Shown piece by piece: positions 8,350 to 17,756 of a stretch of 44,565 nt of DNA. A program made the translations under genes and the position numbers. Location: the NCBI GenBank assembly GCA_027078365.1, contig JALWYQ010000032.1:1-44565 (forward strand). Direction: 5' to 3'. Under the pieces are notes generated by a model. It was not told the DNA's origin and did not search any database. It saw nothing but the letters and a program-made list of their open reading frames with translations. The first letter of the stretch is position 1; each line of letters begins with the position of its first letter. Source of the DNA: Phycisphaerae bacterium (GTDB lineage: Bacteria; Planctomycetota; Phycisphaerae; Sedimentisphaerales; Sedimentisphaeraceae).

Positions 8350-11300
8350 ATGCGATTAAAAAATATCATTCTAAACGGATTTAAAAGTTTTGCAGACAAA
8401 ACGGAATTCAATTTTGATTCCAACATCACTGCCATAGTAGGCCCAAATGGATGCGGCAAAAGCAACGTTGTAGATGCCGTGAAATGGGTCCTTGGTGAGC
8501 AAAAGAAAAAGAGCCTACGCAGTAGCCAAATGACCGATGTTATCTTCAGTGGTAGCAGCAGTAGAAAGGCTTCTGGAATGGCAGAAGTTACCATCACTTT
8601 TGAAGACGTCAGCGGCTCAAGCGATGAAACTAGCGAACTAGAGATTACGAGACGCCTATATAAAAATGGTGACAGTCAATATCTAATGAACAACAAAACC
8701 TGCCGTCTAAAAGACATCAAAGAAAGGTTTATGGATACAGGTATTGGCGTTAGCGCATACTCAATCATAGAGCAAGGACAAATATCTCAACTTCTAAATG
8801 CTTCAAAAGCTGAACGTAGAATCATATTTGAAGAAGCCGCCGGAATATCTAAGTTCAAGGCTCATAAAAAAGAGGCGCAGAGAAAACTAGAAAGAACAGA
8901 GCAAAACCTCTTAAGGCTAGCTGATATTATAAATGAAGTTCAAAAGCAACTGCGCAGCGTAAAGCTACAAGCTGGAAAGGCAAGAAATTACGTTGAATAT
9001 AACGACCGGCTAAAGAAACTCCACCTAAGCTACTCACTTGCTGAGTACGACAAGCTAACGAAGAAAACCAAACAAACTCTTGAGCGTCAAAACAAACTCA
9101 ACGACTCGTTTGGACTCATTGTTGCAGATGTAGCTCGAAACGACTCTCTCATAGAAGAACTCAGAAGTCGTATCTCACAAAAAGAAACGCAAATCAACAG
9201 CAACGACAATAACCTAATCGCTATCAAAAGCAAGATAGAACAGCACCTTGAGAGGATTGAATATCTCAAGAACAGAATATCTGAATTGCACGAGAGAAAA
9301 AATACAGCCTCTGAGAGAATACATTCTCTTGAAGAACAAAATGCAAAACTAGAAGGCACCCTCGCAGGCTGCCAATACAATCTGCAAAATAACGAAGAAG
9401 AATCAAGAGAAAAAGAGGCCCAGCTTGCAACGTTACAGGATATGCTCCATGAGATAAACCTAGAATGTACGAATTTAAACGCGCAGTTAGAAGATGAAAA
9501 ATCCGGCGTGCTAGATACGGTTCGTAGAACTGCCCAGCTCCACAATGAAATTAAAAGCATAGGTGATTATCGTAACAATCTCTCAATCCAGAAGGGAAGG
9601 CTATCCGAAAAAATAAGTAGTTTCGAAACTCAACTAGAAAAAATGCTCACAGATAAAGCAGTATATCAAGCAAGGATGAATGACGTATCAGATGTCATAA
9701 ATCAATTGCAGGATAAGCTAGATGAAAAGCGTGAGCTTATAGAAGTCCTAGATGCGCAGATTAGCGAAAGAACTGAATCTATAAATGAGCTTAAAGAATC
9801 TAGAAGTGCTATCGAAAGCGAGATTAAGATTCTAACGGATATGGAGTCTAACCAAGAGGGACTCAACAAAGGTGTAAAGAAAATCCTCAACGCCAAGAAC
9901 AACGATGGTCTATTTAGCTATATTGACGGCATCGTCGCAGACGTCTTACGTGTGGATAACCGCTACGCCAAAGCTGTCGAGGCCGTGCTTGGCTCAAAAG
10001 CCGATTCACTAATCGTAACCTCTACAAGTAGCTTTACCGCAGACAAAGATAAAATTAGTGAATTTGGCTCTAGGATAGAAGCCATATGCCTTGATAGGAT
10101 TAGTACTCAAGAAACTTGCGCAGACCTTAGTAGTCACGATTGCGTAATCGATAAGCTCTCAAATCTTGTCCATTGCAAACAAGAATACAAAGACCTAGCC
10201 TCTACTCTTCTAGGCAGAGCATTTCTAATCGACAACATAGATAACGCAATGGCAATATCAAGAGAAGTTGGCTATGGCTATCTCTTTGTTACGCCAGAAG
10301 CAGAAATCTTAGAAAATGGTTGCTTACTCAAGATTGGCAAACTCGGCAAAGGCATTGGTATCATATCAAGAAAGAGTAGATTGCATGAACTCAGCAAGAA
10401 TCTAGATTCTATCAATGGCAAAATTTCCGAGATGCAAGAATTCATAGACGAGAGCAACAATCAAAGCGAACATATCAATGAAATCTGCCAAGAACTGCGC
10501 ACTAGCATATATGAGGCAAATACTGAGAAGGTAAATCTAAATACAAAACTAGAGGTTATAAGCCAAAGTATCGACTCTCTTGAGAAGCAACAACCAGCAA
10601 TAAAAAGTGAGATTGATGCGATTGAATCTCAGATAAAAGAATCTGTTGAACGCGAATATGAATCAAAACAAAAACTCCAAGAACTTGAGACAGTAAACAC
10701 ACAGAGGAGCACTCGTATTGAGGAGCTTGAAACACAAGTGCAAGAAAAGAAGGCCATACAAGAAGAAATATCTTCTCAACTCACAGACCTTCGTATAGAG
10801 ATTGGGCAAGCCACTGTTAGAAGAAATGCCCTAAGAAACGAAATCTCTAGCATTAAGTCTCAGCTTCAACGCGGACGAATAAATATAGAATCTGCAAGAT
10901 CTGACATGCTAGGTTCCGATGAGCAGGTGTCTCAAACGAATAGAAATATTCTAAATACTCAAGCCGATGTATCTGAGCTATACGTTGAGAAAGAGAAGGC
11001 TCAAATCGCCGCATCAGAACTCAAAAAAGATGCTGCTGAACTCACAGCAGCTCTAAACGAGGCAGAAGAAACTCTTAAATTAAAAAGAGAAGAACAAGCC
11101 GAGATAGAAAAACAAATTCATGAAGTCGATTTGACCTCAAATGAGCTAAAGATAAAAACACAAGACCTGAAACAGAGAGTCGAAGAACAACTCGGACTCG
11201 ATATTGAAGAAGCATACGCAAACTATGAAGAAGAAGACATGGACTGGGACCTTGTCCGTAAAGAGATAAATGAACTCAGAGCTAAAATTAGCCGACTTGG

Positions 11301-11922
11301 TAATGTCAACGTTGATGCTATTGACGAACTTGATGAGCTTGAAAAACGTGAAGAGTTCCTCTCCGAACAGATTAAAGATCTTGAGTCTAGCAAGGGGCAA
11401 CTGGAAAAACTCATTGAGAAGATTAACGTCGAGAGCCGCGAGAAATTCCGCGAGACATTTGAAGAGATTCGCGCAAACTTCCGTGAGATGTTCCGTAAAC
11501 TCTTTGGAGGTGGAAAGGCAGATGTTACTCTAGAAGAAGATGGAGGCGACATCCTAGAATGCGGCATCGAAATCATAGCTCAACCTCCTGGAAAGGGAGC
11601 AAAGAGCATTACTCTACTTAGCGGTGGAGAAAAGACTATGGCAGCTATTGCCCTGCAATTCTCAATATTCAAGAGCAAGCCATCGCCATTCTGCTTCCTA
11701 GACGAGGTCGATGCGGCTCTTGATGAGGCAAATAATGAGAGATTTAATCTAGTTGTTAAAGAATTTGAGGCAACAACTCAATTTATTATCATTACCCACG
11801 CTAAGCGAACGATGAGTATAGCCGAAAAGCTATTCGGAGTAACAATGCAACAACAGGGTGTGAGTAAGAAGATAAGCGTACAATTTGCAAGTGAGCAAGA
11901 CTCATCGGCTGCTGTAGCATAA
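8350..11922 (+). CDS. smc: Chromosome segregation ATPase SMC
   Basis: Organises and helps segregate the chromosome as a DNA-loop-handling dimer, normally with ScpA and ScpB. At 1190 residues it is full length: Walker A GPNGCGKSN at 31-39, a long coiled coil (about 170-500), hinge (about 510-680, beginning near GLFSYIDGIVADVL), a second coiled coil (about 690-1010), then the C-terminal ATPase half with signature LSGGEKT at 1090 and Walker B/D-loop FLDEVDAALD ending at 1125. The start ATG follows AGGGAAGG at seven bases. scpA and scpB are not in this window. It lies 92 bases after the FlgI/HEAT gene with no clear terminator between, so read-through is possible. Confidence 0.97.
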   Translation: MRLKNIILNGFKSFADKTEFNFDSNITAIVGPNGCGKSNVVDAVKWVLGEQKKKSLRSSQMTDVIFSGSSSRKASGMAEVTITFEDVSGSSDETSELEITRRLYKNGDSQYLMNNKTCRLKDIKERFMDTGIGVSAYSIIEQGQISQLLNASKAERRIIFEEAAGISKFKAHKKEAQRKLERTEQNLLRLADIINEVQKQLRSVKLQAGKARNYVEYNDRLKKLHLSYSLAEYDKLTKKTKQTLERQNKLNDSFGLIVADVARNDSLIEELRSRISQKETQINSNDNNLIAIKSKIEQHLERIEYLKNRISELHERKNTASERIHSLEEQNAKLEGTLAGCQYNLQNNEEESREKEAQLATLQDMLHEINLECTNLNAQLEDEKSGVLDTVRRTAQLHNEIKSIGDYRNNLSIQKGRLSEKISSFETQLEKMLTDKAVYQARMNDVSDVINQLQDKLDEKRELIEVLDAQISERTESINELKESRSAIESEIKILTDMESNQEGLNKGVKKILNAKNNDGLFSYIDGIVADVLRVDNRYAKAVEAVLGSKADSLIVTSTSSFTADKDKISEFGSRIEAICLDRISTQETCADLSSHDCVIDKLSNLVHCKQEYKDLASTLLGRAFLIDNIDNAMAISREVGYGYLFVTPEAEILENGCLLKIGKLGKGIGIISRKSRLHELSKNLDSINGKISEMQEFIDESNNQSEHINEICQELRTSIYEANTEKVNLNTKLEVISQSIDSLEKQQPAIKSEIDAIESQIKESVEREYESKQKLQELETVNTQRSTRIEELETQVQEKKAIQEEISSQLTDLRIEIGQATVRRNALRNEISSIKSQLQRGRINIESARSDMLGSDEQVSQTNRNILNTQADVSELYVEKEKAQIAASELKKDAAELTAALNEAEETLKLKREEQAEIEKQIHEVDLTSNELKIKTQDLKQRVEEQLGLDIEEAYANYEEEDMDWDLVRKEINELRAKISRLGNVNVDAIDELDELEKREEFLSEQIKDLESSKGQLEKLIEKINVESREKFRETFEEIRANFREMFRKLFGGGKADVTLEEDGGDILECGIEIIAQPPGKGAKSITLLSGGEKTMAAIALQFSIFKSKPSPFCFLDEVDAALDEANNERFNLVVKEFEATTQFIIITHAKRTMSIAEKLFGVTMQQQGVSKKISVQFASEQDSSAAVA

Positions 11923-11956
11923 GAATTAAGCACAAGAAACTGTAGAGATTAAGATA

Positions 11957-13195
11957 ATGACCAAAAAGATAGAACATTCCCGTCTTAACAATGGAATGAC
12001 AATAATAGCAGAACCTATGGATGTTGCATCCGTAGCCTTTGGAATTATGCTTCCATGCGGCACCGCAAGGATAGAAGAAGGTTGTGCTGGCGCAGGCAAC
12101 GTGATTACTGACTGGGTTATGCGCGGTGCTGGAGAGTTTAGCAGTAGAGAATTAATGGACAAACTAGACTCACTAGGATTGCATAGAGGCTCTTCTGTTG
12201 GAACCTACAAAATGACATTGTCAAGTTCGATGGAAGCAAGTTGTCTTGAAAGTGCCATACAATTATACGCAGATATAATACAACATCCAACACTCGACGC
12301 CGAGCAGTTTGAGCTCTCAAAACAGCTTGCGCTTCACGAACTTGCAGGGTTGGATGACAATCCAAATCAAAAAGTTATGCTAAAATTGCGAGAGCTATTC
12401 TACGCACCACCACTGGGAAAACCTGCAATTGGCTATCAACAGGACCTAAGCAATCTTACGGCTGAGAAGACAAGAGAAATAATCAAAGAGAACTTTAATC
12501 TAAGCGATGCAATAATTACCATTGCCGGTAAATATGATTTTGAGAAGATTTGCGATACCATCTCTTCTTTATTTGACAAACCTCAAGCCCCATTTGAATG
12601 TAACATCAAAAAAGGCGACCGCAAACTTGGCTACACACACTTCGACCACGACGGTTCTCAAGTTCATATTGGCTTGATGGTTGAAGTGCCACCGGCCAAA
12701 GATAAGGACTACTACAACATAATGACTGCCGTTTCAATTCTTTCTGGTGGAATGAGCTCAAGGCTATTCACTGAAGTCAGAGAGAAACGCGGTCTTTGCT
12801 ATGCCATCGGCGCAAACTACAACAGCCTGAAGGATAGAGCAGGTATCTCTTGCTACGCTGGCACAACCCCTGACAAAGCACAGGAAACACTAGAGGTAAC
12901 CTTAGCAGAGTTTAAGAAGTTGTCAGATGGCGTCTCTCAAGACGAACTCGACAGAGCAAAGATTGGTCTAAAAAGCAGCTTAATTATGAAGAGCGAATCT
13001 AGTATGAGCCGAGCTGCATCTCTAGGTGGTGACTTTACACTTCTTGGCAAGGTTCGAAGTCTAAATGAGATTAAAGAAAAAATAGACGCCGTAACTCAAG
13101 ACTCCGTTCTTGAAGCCTTGCAGAGATGCAACTTCAAAGATTGCTGCATCGTATCTATCGGCCCAAAAGAAGTTAACGCCACTGGTATTTTATAA
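11957..13195 (+). CDS. M16 family peptidase-like subunit lacking the zinc motif
   Basis: Non-catalytic half of a probable two-subunit M16B peptidase. The 412 residues show the M16 two-domain fold, but where an active member has HxxEH this protein reads GNVITDWVMRG, so it cannot bind zinc in the usual way. It keeps the C-terminal substrate-binding motif GGMSSRLFTEVREKRGLCY, with its arginine and tyrosine. In known M16B heterodimers the inactive chain supplies exactly these residues while the partner supplies zinc. The partner follows 12 bases downstream. Peptide or signal-sequence degradation is the likely job. The Shine-Dalgarno site is weak (GAG). Confidence 0.88.
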   Translation: MTKKIEHSRLNNGMTIIAEPMDVASVAFGIMLPCGTARIEEGCAGAGNVITDWVMRGAGEFSSRELMDKLDSLGLHRGSSVGTYKMTLSSSMEASCLESAIQLYADIIQHPTLDAEQFELSKQLALHELAGLDDNPNQKVMLKLRELFYAPPLGKPAIGYQQDLSNLTAEKTREIIKENFNLSDAIITIAGKYDFEKICDTISSLFDKPQAPFECNIKKGDRKLGYTHFDHDGSQVHIGLMVEVPPAKDKDYYNIMTAVSILSGGMSSRLFTEVREKRGLCYAIGANYNSLKDRAGISCYAGTTPDKAQETLEVTLAEFKKLSDGVSQDELDRAKIGLKSSLIMKSESSMSRAASLGGDFTLLGKVRSLNEIKEKIDAVTQDSVLEALQRCNFKDCCIVSIGPKEVNATGIL

Positions 13196-13207
13196 GTAGG
13201 AATTAGT

Positions 13208-14428
13208 ATGGATTTTAAGCACACAAAACTCGCAAATGGTCTCAACATCGTAGGCGAAGTTAACGACTCTTCTCAATCGGCAGCCGTTGGTTTTTTTGTA
13301 AAGACCGGTTCTCGTGACGAAAGCGCCGAGATTAATGGAGTCTCACACTTTCTTGAACATATGCTCTTTAAGGGAACAGATAAATTAAGCGCTTTAGAGG
13401 TTAATGCTGCATTTGATAGAACAGGTGCGCAGTTCAACGCCTTTACCAGTGAAGAAAACACTGTTTACTATGCGGCGGTATTACCTGAATATCTAAACGA
13501 AGTTACTGATATTTGGTGTCAGCTCATGAGGCCTGCACTTAGAGACAGTGATTTCGATATGGAAAAGAATGTAATCTTAGAAGAAATTGCAATGTATGAA
13601 GATATGCCACACTTCGATGTAATGGATAAGGCAAGAAGCCTTCACTTCAAGAATCATCCCTGTGGTAACAGCGTTCTAGGCTCTAGCGATAGTATCAAAG
13701 CGCTCAGCGCAGCTCAAATGAGAGAATACTTTTCTAGGCGATACTCACCAGAAAATATAACAGTCGCATGCTGCGGGAATTTTGACTGGGATTCTTTTTG
13801 CAAATTGATTGAAGAAAAATGTAGCTCGTGGCAATCTGGTAGCGCCACCCGCATACTTAGCGAATGTAATGGTAGTCTGGAAAAAGTTTCTATTAAGAAA
13901 GAAAACTTATCACGCCAACATATATGTCAAGTTTGGCCATCAGTCTCTGCGCAAGATAAACGTAAATACGTTGCGAGTTTGCTTGGTATGATTTTAGGCG
14001 ACGATACCGGCTCTAGATTTTTCTGGTCTCTCATTGATACCGCTATCGCCGAGGTTGCTAGTGTCCAATACGAATATCTAGACGGTGCCGGCGCAATCTA
14101 CTCATATATCAGATGTAGCAAAGAAAATTATGAGCTTGTTTCAGAAACAATTGAGCAAGAATTAGAAAAACTCTTCAAAGATGGCATAACACAAGCTGAA
14201 TTAACAATGGCAAAAAATAAAGTTCTCAGCACTGTAACTCTAAAAAATGAATTACCAATGGGAAGGCTCATCGAAGTTGGCTTTAATTACAGCTATCTTG
14301 GACAATACAAAACAATCGAGCAAGAAGTGGCCTCAATAAAAGCAGTTACTGCTGAGGAGATAAACCCACTTATCAAAGATTTTGATATAAGAAAATTTAC
14401 CCAAGTAACATTATCCCCAGCATCATAG
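13208..14428 (+). CDS. M16 family zinc peptidase, catalytic subunit
   Basis: Zinc metallopeptidase of the M16B (processing peptidase-like) group, 406 residues. The inverted zinc motif HFLEH is at 47-51 inside GVSHFLEHMLFKGT, and the downstream zinc-ligand glutamate is about 125-126 (VILEEIAMYED). The C-terminal half is degenerate where its partner is intact: a GDDTGSRFFW arginine remains, but the EKRGLxY segment is replaced by an unrelated sequence. This complementary loss between neighbours supports an obligate heterodimer. The ATG has AGGA upstream and lies 12 bases after the previous stop, so the two are co-transcribed. Confidence 0.92.
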   Translation: MDFKHTKLANGLNIVGEVNDSSQSAAVGFFVKTGSRDESAEINGVSHFLEHMLFKGTDKLSALEVNAAFDRTGAQFNAFTSEENTVYYAAVLPEYLNEVTDIWCQLMRPALRDSDFDMEKNVILEEIAMYEDMPHFDVMDKARSLHFKNHPCGNSVLGSSDSIKALSAAQMREYFSRRYSPENITVACCGNFDWDSFCKLIEEKCSSWQSGSATRILSECNGSLEKVSIKKENLSRQHICQVWPSVSAQDKRKYVASLLGMILGDDTGSRFFWSLIDTAIAEVASVQYEYLDGAGAIYSYIRCSKENYELVSETIEQELEKLFKDGITQAELTMAKNKVLSTVTLKNELPMGRLIEVGFNYSYLGQYKTIEQEVASIKAVTAEEINPLIKDFDIRKFTQVTLSPAS

Positions 14429-14447
14429 AAAAAGCTTATGAAAAACA

Positions 14448-14472
14448 GAGAACTCATAGCTAAAGAGTTTTC
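14448..14472 (+). terminator. Weak hairpin after the M16 pair, abutting the next promoter
   Basis: GAGAACTC (14448-14455) can pair with GAGTTTTC (14465-14472) including one G-U pair, with a 9-base loop. No T-tract follows, and the next -35 box begins at 14473, so it may be a weak terminator or an operator. Confidence 0.3.
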
Positions 14473-14502
14473 TTGACAAATCACCACTAACACGAGTATA
14501 AT
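14473..14502 (+). promoter_or_regulatory. Consensus sigma-70 promoter of the PEP-CTERM gene
   Basis: TTGACA at 14473-14478 and TATAAT at 14497-14502 with an 18-base spacer. Both hexamers are perfect, implying strong constitutive activity unless repressed. The leader would be about 37 nt. Confidence 0.85.
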
Positions 14503-14545
14503 ACTGGGAATATAGGACTTAAGTTTTTTTTCGGGGAGAAGAGAT

Positions 14546-15328
14546 ATGAGAAATAAACTCAAAATCATTTTGGCAATAGTGTTTATGTGCTGCGCAAGCA
14601 ATCTAGAGGCTTGGCACATTGAGTACACCAACATTGATGGATTCAATTCTGGAGGTCTTTCCCTAACAGCCGATCCAGACAGTCTCTACATAGACGGAAG
14701 TATGAACACATTTGGTGATGGAGGATGGGAGATAGACAACTACAACGAAGATCCTCATACTGGAGAGGTTTACGTTGACTACAATGACTGGAACTACGAT
14801 GATTCCTACGACGAATATGGAGAGGTTAGCTTTAAGATAGTCTCAGACTATGGCAACACTGCGGCAGTTGCTCTCGATGTATTCGTAAGTGGCAGCGCTA
14901 GCGCCGCGGGGAGTTATTTCTTTGATGGTCTTGATTACGGCGTTGACTGTAGCGGATTCTCAGCGGCAGAAGTTAATACCGATTTTAGCTCTGGATTAGC
15001 TGCATACGCAGAACCGTATGACAATGATACAACTGAAGATTATCTAGGTGAAACCATCTCTATTTTTGCCAACACCGAATACAATGTTACCGCAAATATT
15101 TCGCTGGAAGCATTAATCGACCTTCTAGATTTGCCTCCTTATACATTTGACTCTATGGACGACTTTGATGATTTCTTCAATGGACAAGATTACGGAATTG
15201 GCACTACAGAACTCAGCGGAGACTTCGATTTCTTCATGGAGATAGATTCTGTTGAGGTTCCATTGCCTTCAACAATTCTACTTCTAGCTGGCGGATCCTT
15301 CCTTGCTCTAAAGAGGAAACGTAGCTAA
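14546..15328 (+). CDS. Secreted acidic protein with VPLP-type PEP-CTERM sorting tail
   Basis: Exported protein of 260 residues and unknown function. An N-terminal signal peptide (about 1-22, cleavage after LEA) leads into a strongly acidic, Tyr/Asn/Gly-rich body that suggests a beta-sandwich with possible metal or Ca2+ binding. The C-terminus has the exosortase signal: VPLPS at about 238, a hydrophobic helix, then KRKRS. The usual PEP is PLP, as in the VPLPA-CTERM group. No exosortase or glycan-export genes lie nearby, so sorting must depend on a distant locus. The ATG has GGGGAG at seven bases. It is monocistronic, with a consensus promoter and its own terminator. Confidence 0.85.
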   Translation: MRNKLKIILAIVFMCCASNLEAWHIEYTNIDGFNSGGLSLTADPDSLYIDGSMNTFGDGGWEIDNYNEDPHTGEVYVDYNDWNYDDSYDEYGEVSFKIVSDYGNTAAVALDVFVSGSASAAGSYFFDGLDYGVDCSGFSAAEVNTDFSSGLAAYAEPYDNDTTEDYLGETISIFANTEYNVTANISLEALIDLLDLPPYTFDSMDDFDDFFNGQDYGIGTTELSGDFDFFMEIDSVEVPLPSTILLLAGGSFLALKRKRS

Positions 15329-15380
15329 AACATTTCTTAAAAATACAAATGCAGCGGTATGGGTACTAGCTGTATTTAAG

Positions 15381-15417
15381 AAAAGGCTTAGGCAATATTG
15401 AATTGCCTAAGCCTTTT
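15381..15417. terminator. Bidirectional terminator between convergent genes
   Basis: Perfect 16-bp stem (15381-15396 with 15402-15417), A-rich on the left and T-rich on the right, five-base loop. It serves the PEP-CTERM gene on the plus strand and the sugar-isomerase operon on the minus strand. A second imperfect hairpin precedes it (about 15335-15380, CTTAAAAATACA with TGTATTTAAG). Confidence 0.92.
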
Positions 15418-15516
15418 ATATGTATTCTAAGTGCATTCAAGGGCAACTCTTATTTGACATAGTCATGCGACAAAAAGATTTGCCTGAGTGCTAAAATAAA
15501 TTATTAGAGGCACCCG

Positions 15517-16530
15517 CTACCCTACAAACTCATTACCAACCTTACGAGCGCGTTCGGCCTTATCTAGATTAATTCCAAGAGCAACGCCAACCTCAACTAG
15601 GATATTCCATCCAGCTGCTAGATATACGTAGTTTGACAATGCAGCACAATCCTTAACCTTTATGGTAGGGAAGATTGTATCTTTGCTAGAAATCGCAACA
15701 ACTGTCAATCCAACACCATCAGCTAGAGTTTCTTTAATCTTCTCAAGCTCTGACTCAAATGGATTGATAAGTATTACCACATCATCAGCACTCATAACCT
15801 CTTCAATTCCGTGAACGGCGTATGTTCCCTCGAGGTAATCACTCTTCTTTCTAGTAATCTCATTTGTCTTTAGAGTCAGTTCTTCTGCCACACCGTCGTT
15901 TCTACCAGCAAAGTAGATGGTTCCTGCATTAGCAATTTTCTTGATAATCTCAGAATCAATCTCGCAAGTAAGAGCTTCTTCAATTGCATCACCAAGAGAA
16001 GCAAACTCAGATTTGAAAGACTTTCCAGCCACCTGCGCAAAGAGCTCTTGATAGAAGATTGCCTGCTCTGCAACACTCTTAGTTGCTGCAACGGCTTGTT
16101 CCCAACCACAACTTAGAACAAAAGTCTCCTTAGCAATCTCGCTAAGCTTTGTATCATTTTTTGCAGTAAGACCGAACTTCTCAGAGTGACCCGCCTTTTC
16201 AAGATCTAAGAATAATGCGATAACTTCTTTTGTCGCACCACTGTTTGATGCTCCAAATACAACATAATCGCTAAGATCATATTCTGCCGCTTGTCTTGCG
16301 CCCTCTGTTGCAAGAGCAAGAGAAGAGCCCTCTTTCATAGAGTTGTAGATTGCATTCTTAGCCGGGAAAATTCTACTAGAACCCTCACCAGTAAAGAATA
16401 CCTTTCCCTTTTCTTTGATTGCTTCTATAAGCGCATCGGCGCCTTTCACCTCAAAATTTCTGATGATATTTGGTGTGTGAAGCATTTCTTGAACTAGAGA
16501 AAACTGCATATATTTTTGATCACTATTCAT
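15517..16530 (-). CDS. Double-SIS-domain sugar-phosphate isomerase/deaminase (AgaS/GlmS-C-like)
   Basis: Cytoplasmic enzyme acting on a phosphorylated sugar or amino sugar. The 337 residues hold two SIS domains. The first (about 30-170) has GEGSSRIFPAKN, the phosphate-binding SNSGATKEV and AATKSVAEQA, equivalent to the STK/TKS segment of GlmS. The second (about 190-330) has YFAGRNDGVAEELTLKTNE and a conserved EGTYAVHGIEE stretch like that in GlmS and FrlB. There is no glutaminase domain, so it does not make glucosamine-6-phosphate from glutamine; amino-sugar-phosphate deaminase/isomerase activity fits better. It is the last gene of a four-gene minus-strand operon, 19 bases after PFK, with AGGAAAG upstream of its ATG. 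Confidence 0.82.
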   Translation of the reverse strand: MNSDQKYMQFSLVQEMLHTPNIIRNFEVKGADALIEAIKEKGKVFFTGEGSSRIFPAKNAIYNSMKEGSSLALATEGARQAAEYDLSDYVVFGASNSGATKEVIALFLDLEKAGHSEKFGLTAKNDTKLSEIAKETFVLSCGWEQAVAATKSVAEQAIFYQELFAQVAGKSFKSEFASLGDAIEEALTCEIDSEIIKKIANAGTIYFAGRNDGVAEELTLKTNEITRKKSDYLEGTYAVHGIEEVMSADDVVILINPFESELEKIKETLADGVGLTVVAISSKDTIFPTIKVKDCAALSNYVYLAAGWNILVEVGVALGINLDKAERARKVGNEFVG

Positions 16531-16549
16531 AATTTCTTTCCTTATTTAG

Positions 16550-17737
16550 TTATTTTAATTTCACGTAATTAGGTAACTCACCAACCAAAGGCCTGACATA
16601 ATCGAGGAATTCATCAGTTATGAAATTACCCTCTTCATTAATATACTTATCTGGCATTGGCTTTGCTTTTACAGCTACATCACAAAGAGGAGCCGTTGAA
16701 GTTTTACATTTATACTCACTAGAATCTTCTCTTTCTAGAGTAACCATCAATCCGGTTTTGCCATCTTTAGCCAATTCTACTGCAGCTTGACCACACATAA
16801 ACGCTTCATCAATATCAAGAGCTACTGCTCTATCAGCTGCGCACATTGGAAGAGACTCGGTGATTTGGAATTCTCCTCTAAAACCAAACTCATCAACAAT
16901 CATACGATGAAGACTCATCGCCGCACTAGTTCCGCCCATAGCACCGAACTCGACATTGTTAAATTTATCCTTCGTTTTACTCGCAGACACAGGAGTTCCG
17001 TCAGCATAGACAATACCCTCACCGCAAACAACAGACACAAAGCCATATTTGTCATAACAGCTCTTTACATCTGCAAGGAATTTATCCTTATCGAAAACTC
17101 TCTCTGGCATACACATGATATGCGGAGCATCTTCTTCACTCTTTTTGCCGGCAGCAGTAGCTCCAATCAACCAACCTGCTTCTCTACCAATACATTGGAA
17201 AACAACAAACTGATCAACCTTCTTCATATCTCTTGCAAGAACTCCCGCCTGCATAACACTAAGCGCCATATATCTAGCCGCAGATGCGAAACCTGGTGTA
17301 TGGTCTGTTCCAAACAAATCGTTATCAACAGTCTTTGGAACTCCAATACCAACCATCTCGTAACCTTGCGACTTAGCATACGCCTCGACGCGGTGAATTG
17401 TATCCATTGTATCATTACCGCCAATCAAAAAGATATAGCGGATATTATACTTTTTAAGCAATTCTAAGACTCTTGGTAAATCTGAATCTAAAAGCTTATA
17501 CCTACAAGAACCAAGCGCACTTGACGGTGTAAACTTCAAACCTTCTACAACCTCTTGCGGTTGCTCTGAAAGATTTATAAGATTCTCAGCCATAAATCCT
17601 TCAATGCCATAGCGCATACCGTAGAGAGTCTCAATGTTATCAAATTTTTTCGTCTCAGTAATTACTCCAGCAAGCGAAGCATTAATCACTGATGTCGGGC
17701 CACCAGATTGGCCTATAATTGCATTACCTTTAAGCAC
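16550..17737 (-). CDS. 6-phosphofructokinase, PPi-dependent type
   Basis: Phosphorylates fructose-6-phosphate (or a related ketohexose phosphate such as tagatose-6-phosphate). The 395 residues include GQSGGPTSVIN at 9-19, GGNDT at 106-110 and PKTVDND at 134-140. ATP-dependent bacterial PFK has GGDGS and PGTIDND; the aspartate in GGNDT and the lysine in PKT are the residues that mark use of pyrophosphate, making the step reversible. The start is GTG, with AAGGAG seven bases upstream. Sitting between a GATase-like gene and a SIS isomerase, it probably serves this pathway rather than being the only glycolytic PFK. I give no symbol because pfp and pfkA naming depends on the donor tested. Confidence 0.9.
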   Translation of the reverse strand: MLKGNAIIGQSGGPTSVINASLAGVITETKKFDNIETLYGMRYGIEGFMAENLINLSEQPQEVVEGLKFTPSSALGSCRYKLLDSDLPRVLELLKKYNIRYIFLIGGNDTMDTIHRVEAYAKSQGYEMVGIGVPKTVDNDLFGTDHTPGFASAARYMALSVMQAGVLARDMKKVDQFVVFQCIGREAGWLIGATAAGKKSEEDAPHIMCMPERVFDKDKFLADVKSCYDKYGFVSVVCGEGIVYADGTPVSASKTKDKFNNVEFGAMGGTSAAMSLHRMIVDEFGFRGEFQITESLPMCAADRAVALDIDEAFMCGQAAVELAKDGKTGLMVTLEREDSSEYKCKTSTAPLCDVAVKAKPMPDKYINEEGNFITDEFLDYVRPLVGELPNYVKLK

Positions 17738-17756
17738 GTGTTATCTCCTTAAAAAA

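Noticed and set aside
9087..11576. Long antisense reading frames inside smc
   Set aside because: Serine/leucine-rich shadows of the coiled-coil codons, with no independent evidence.
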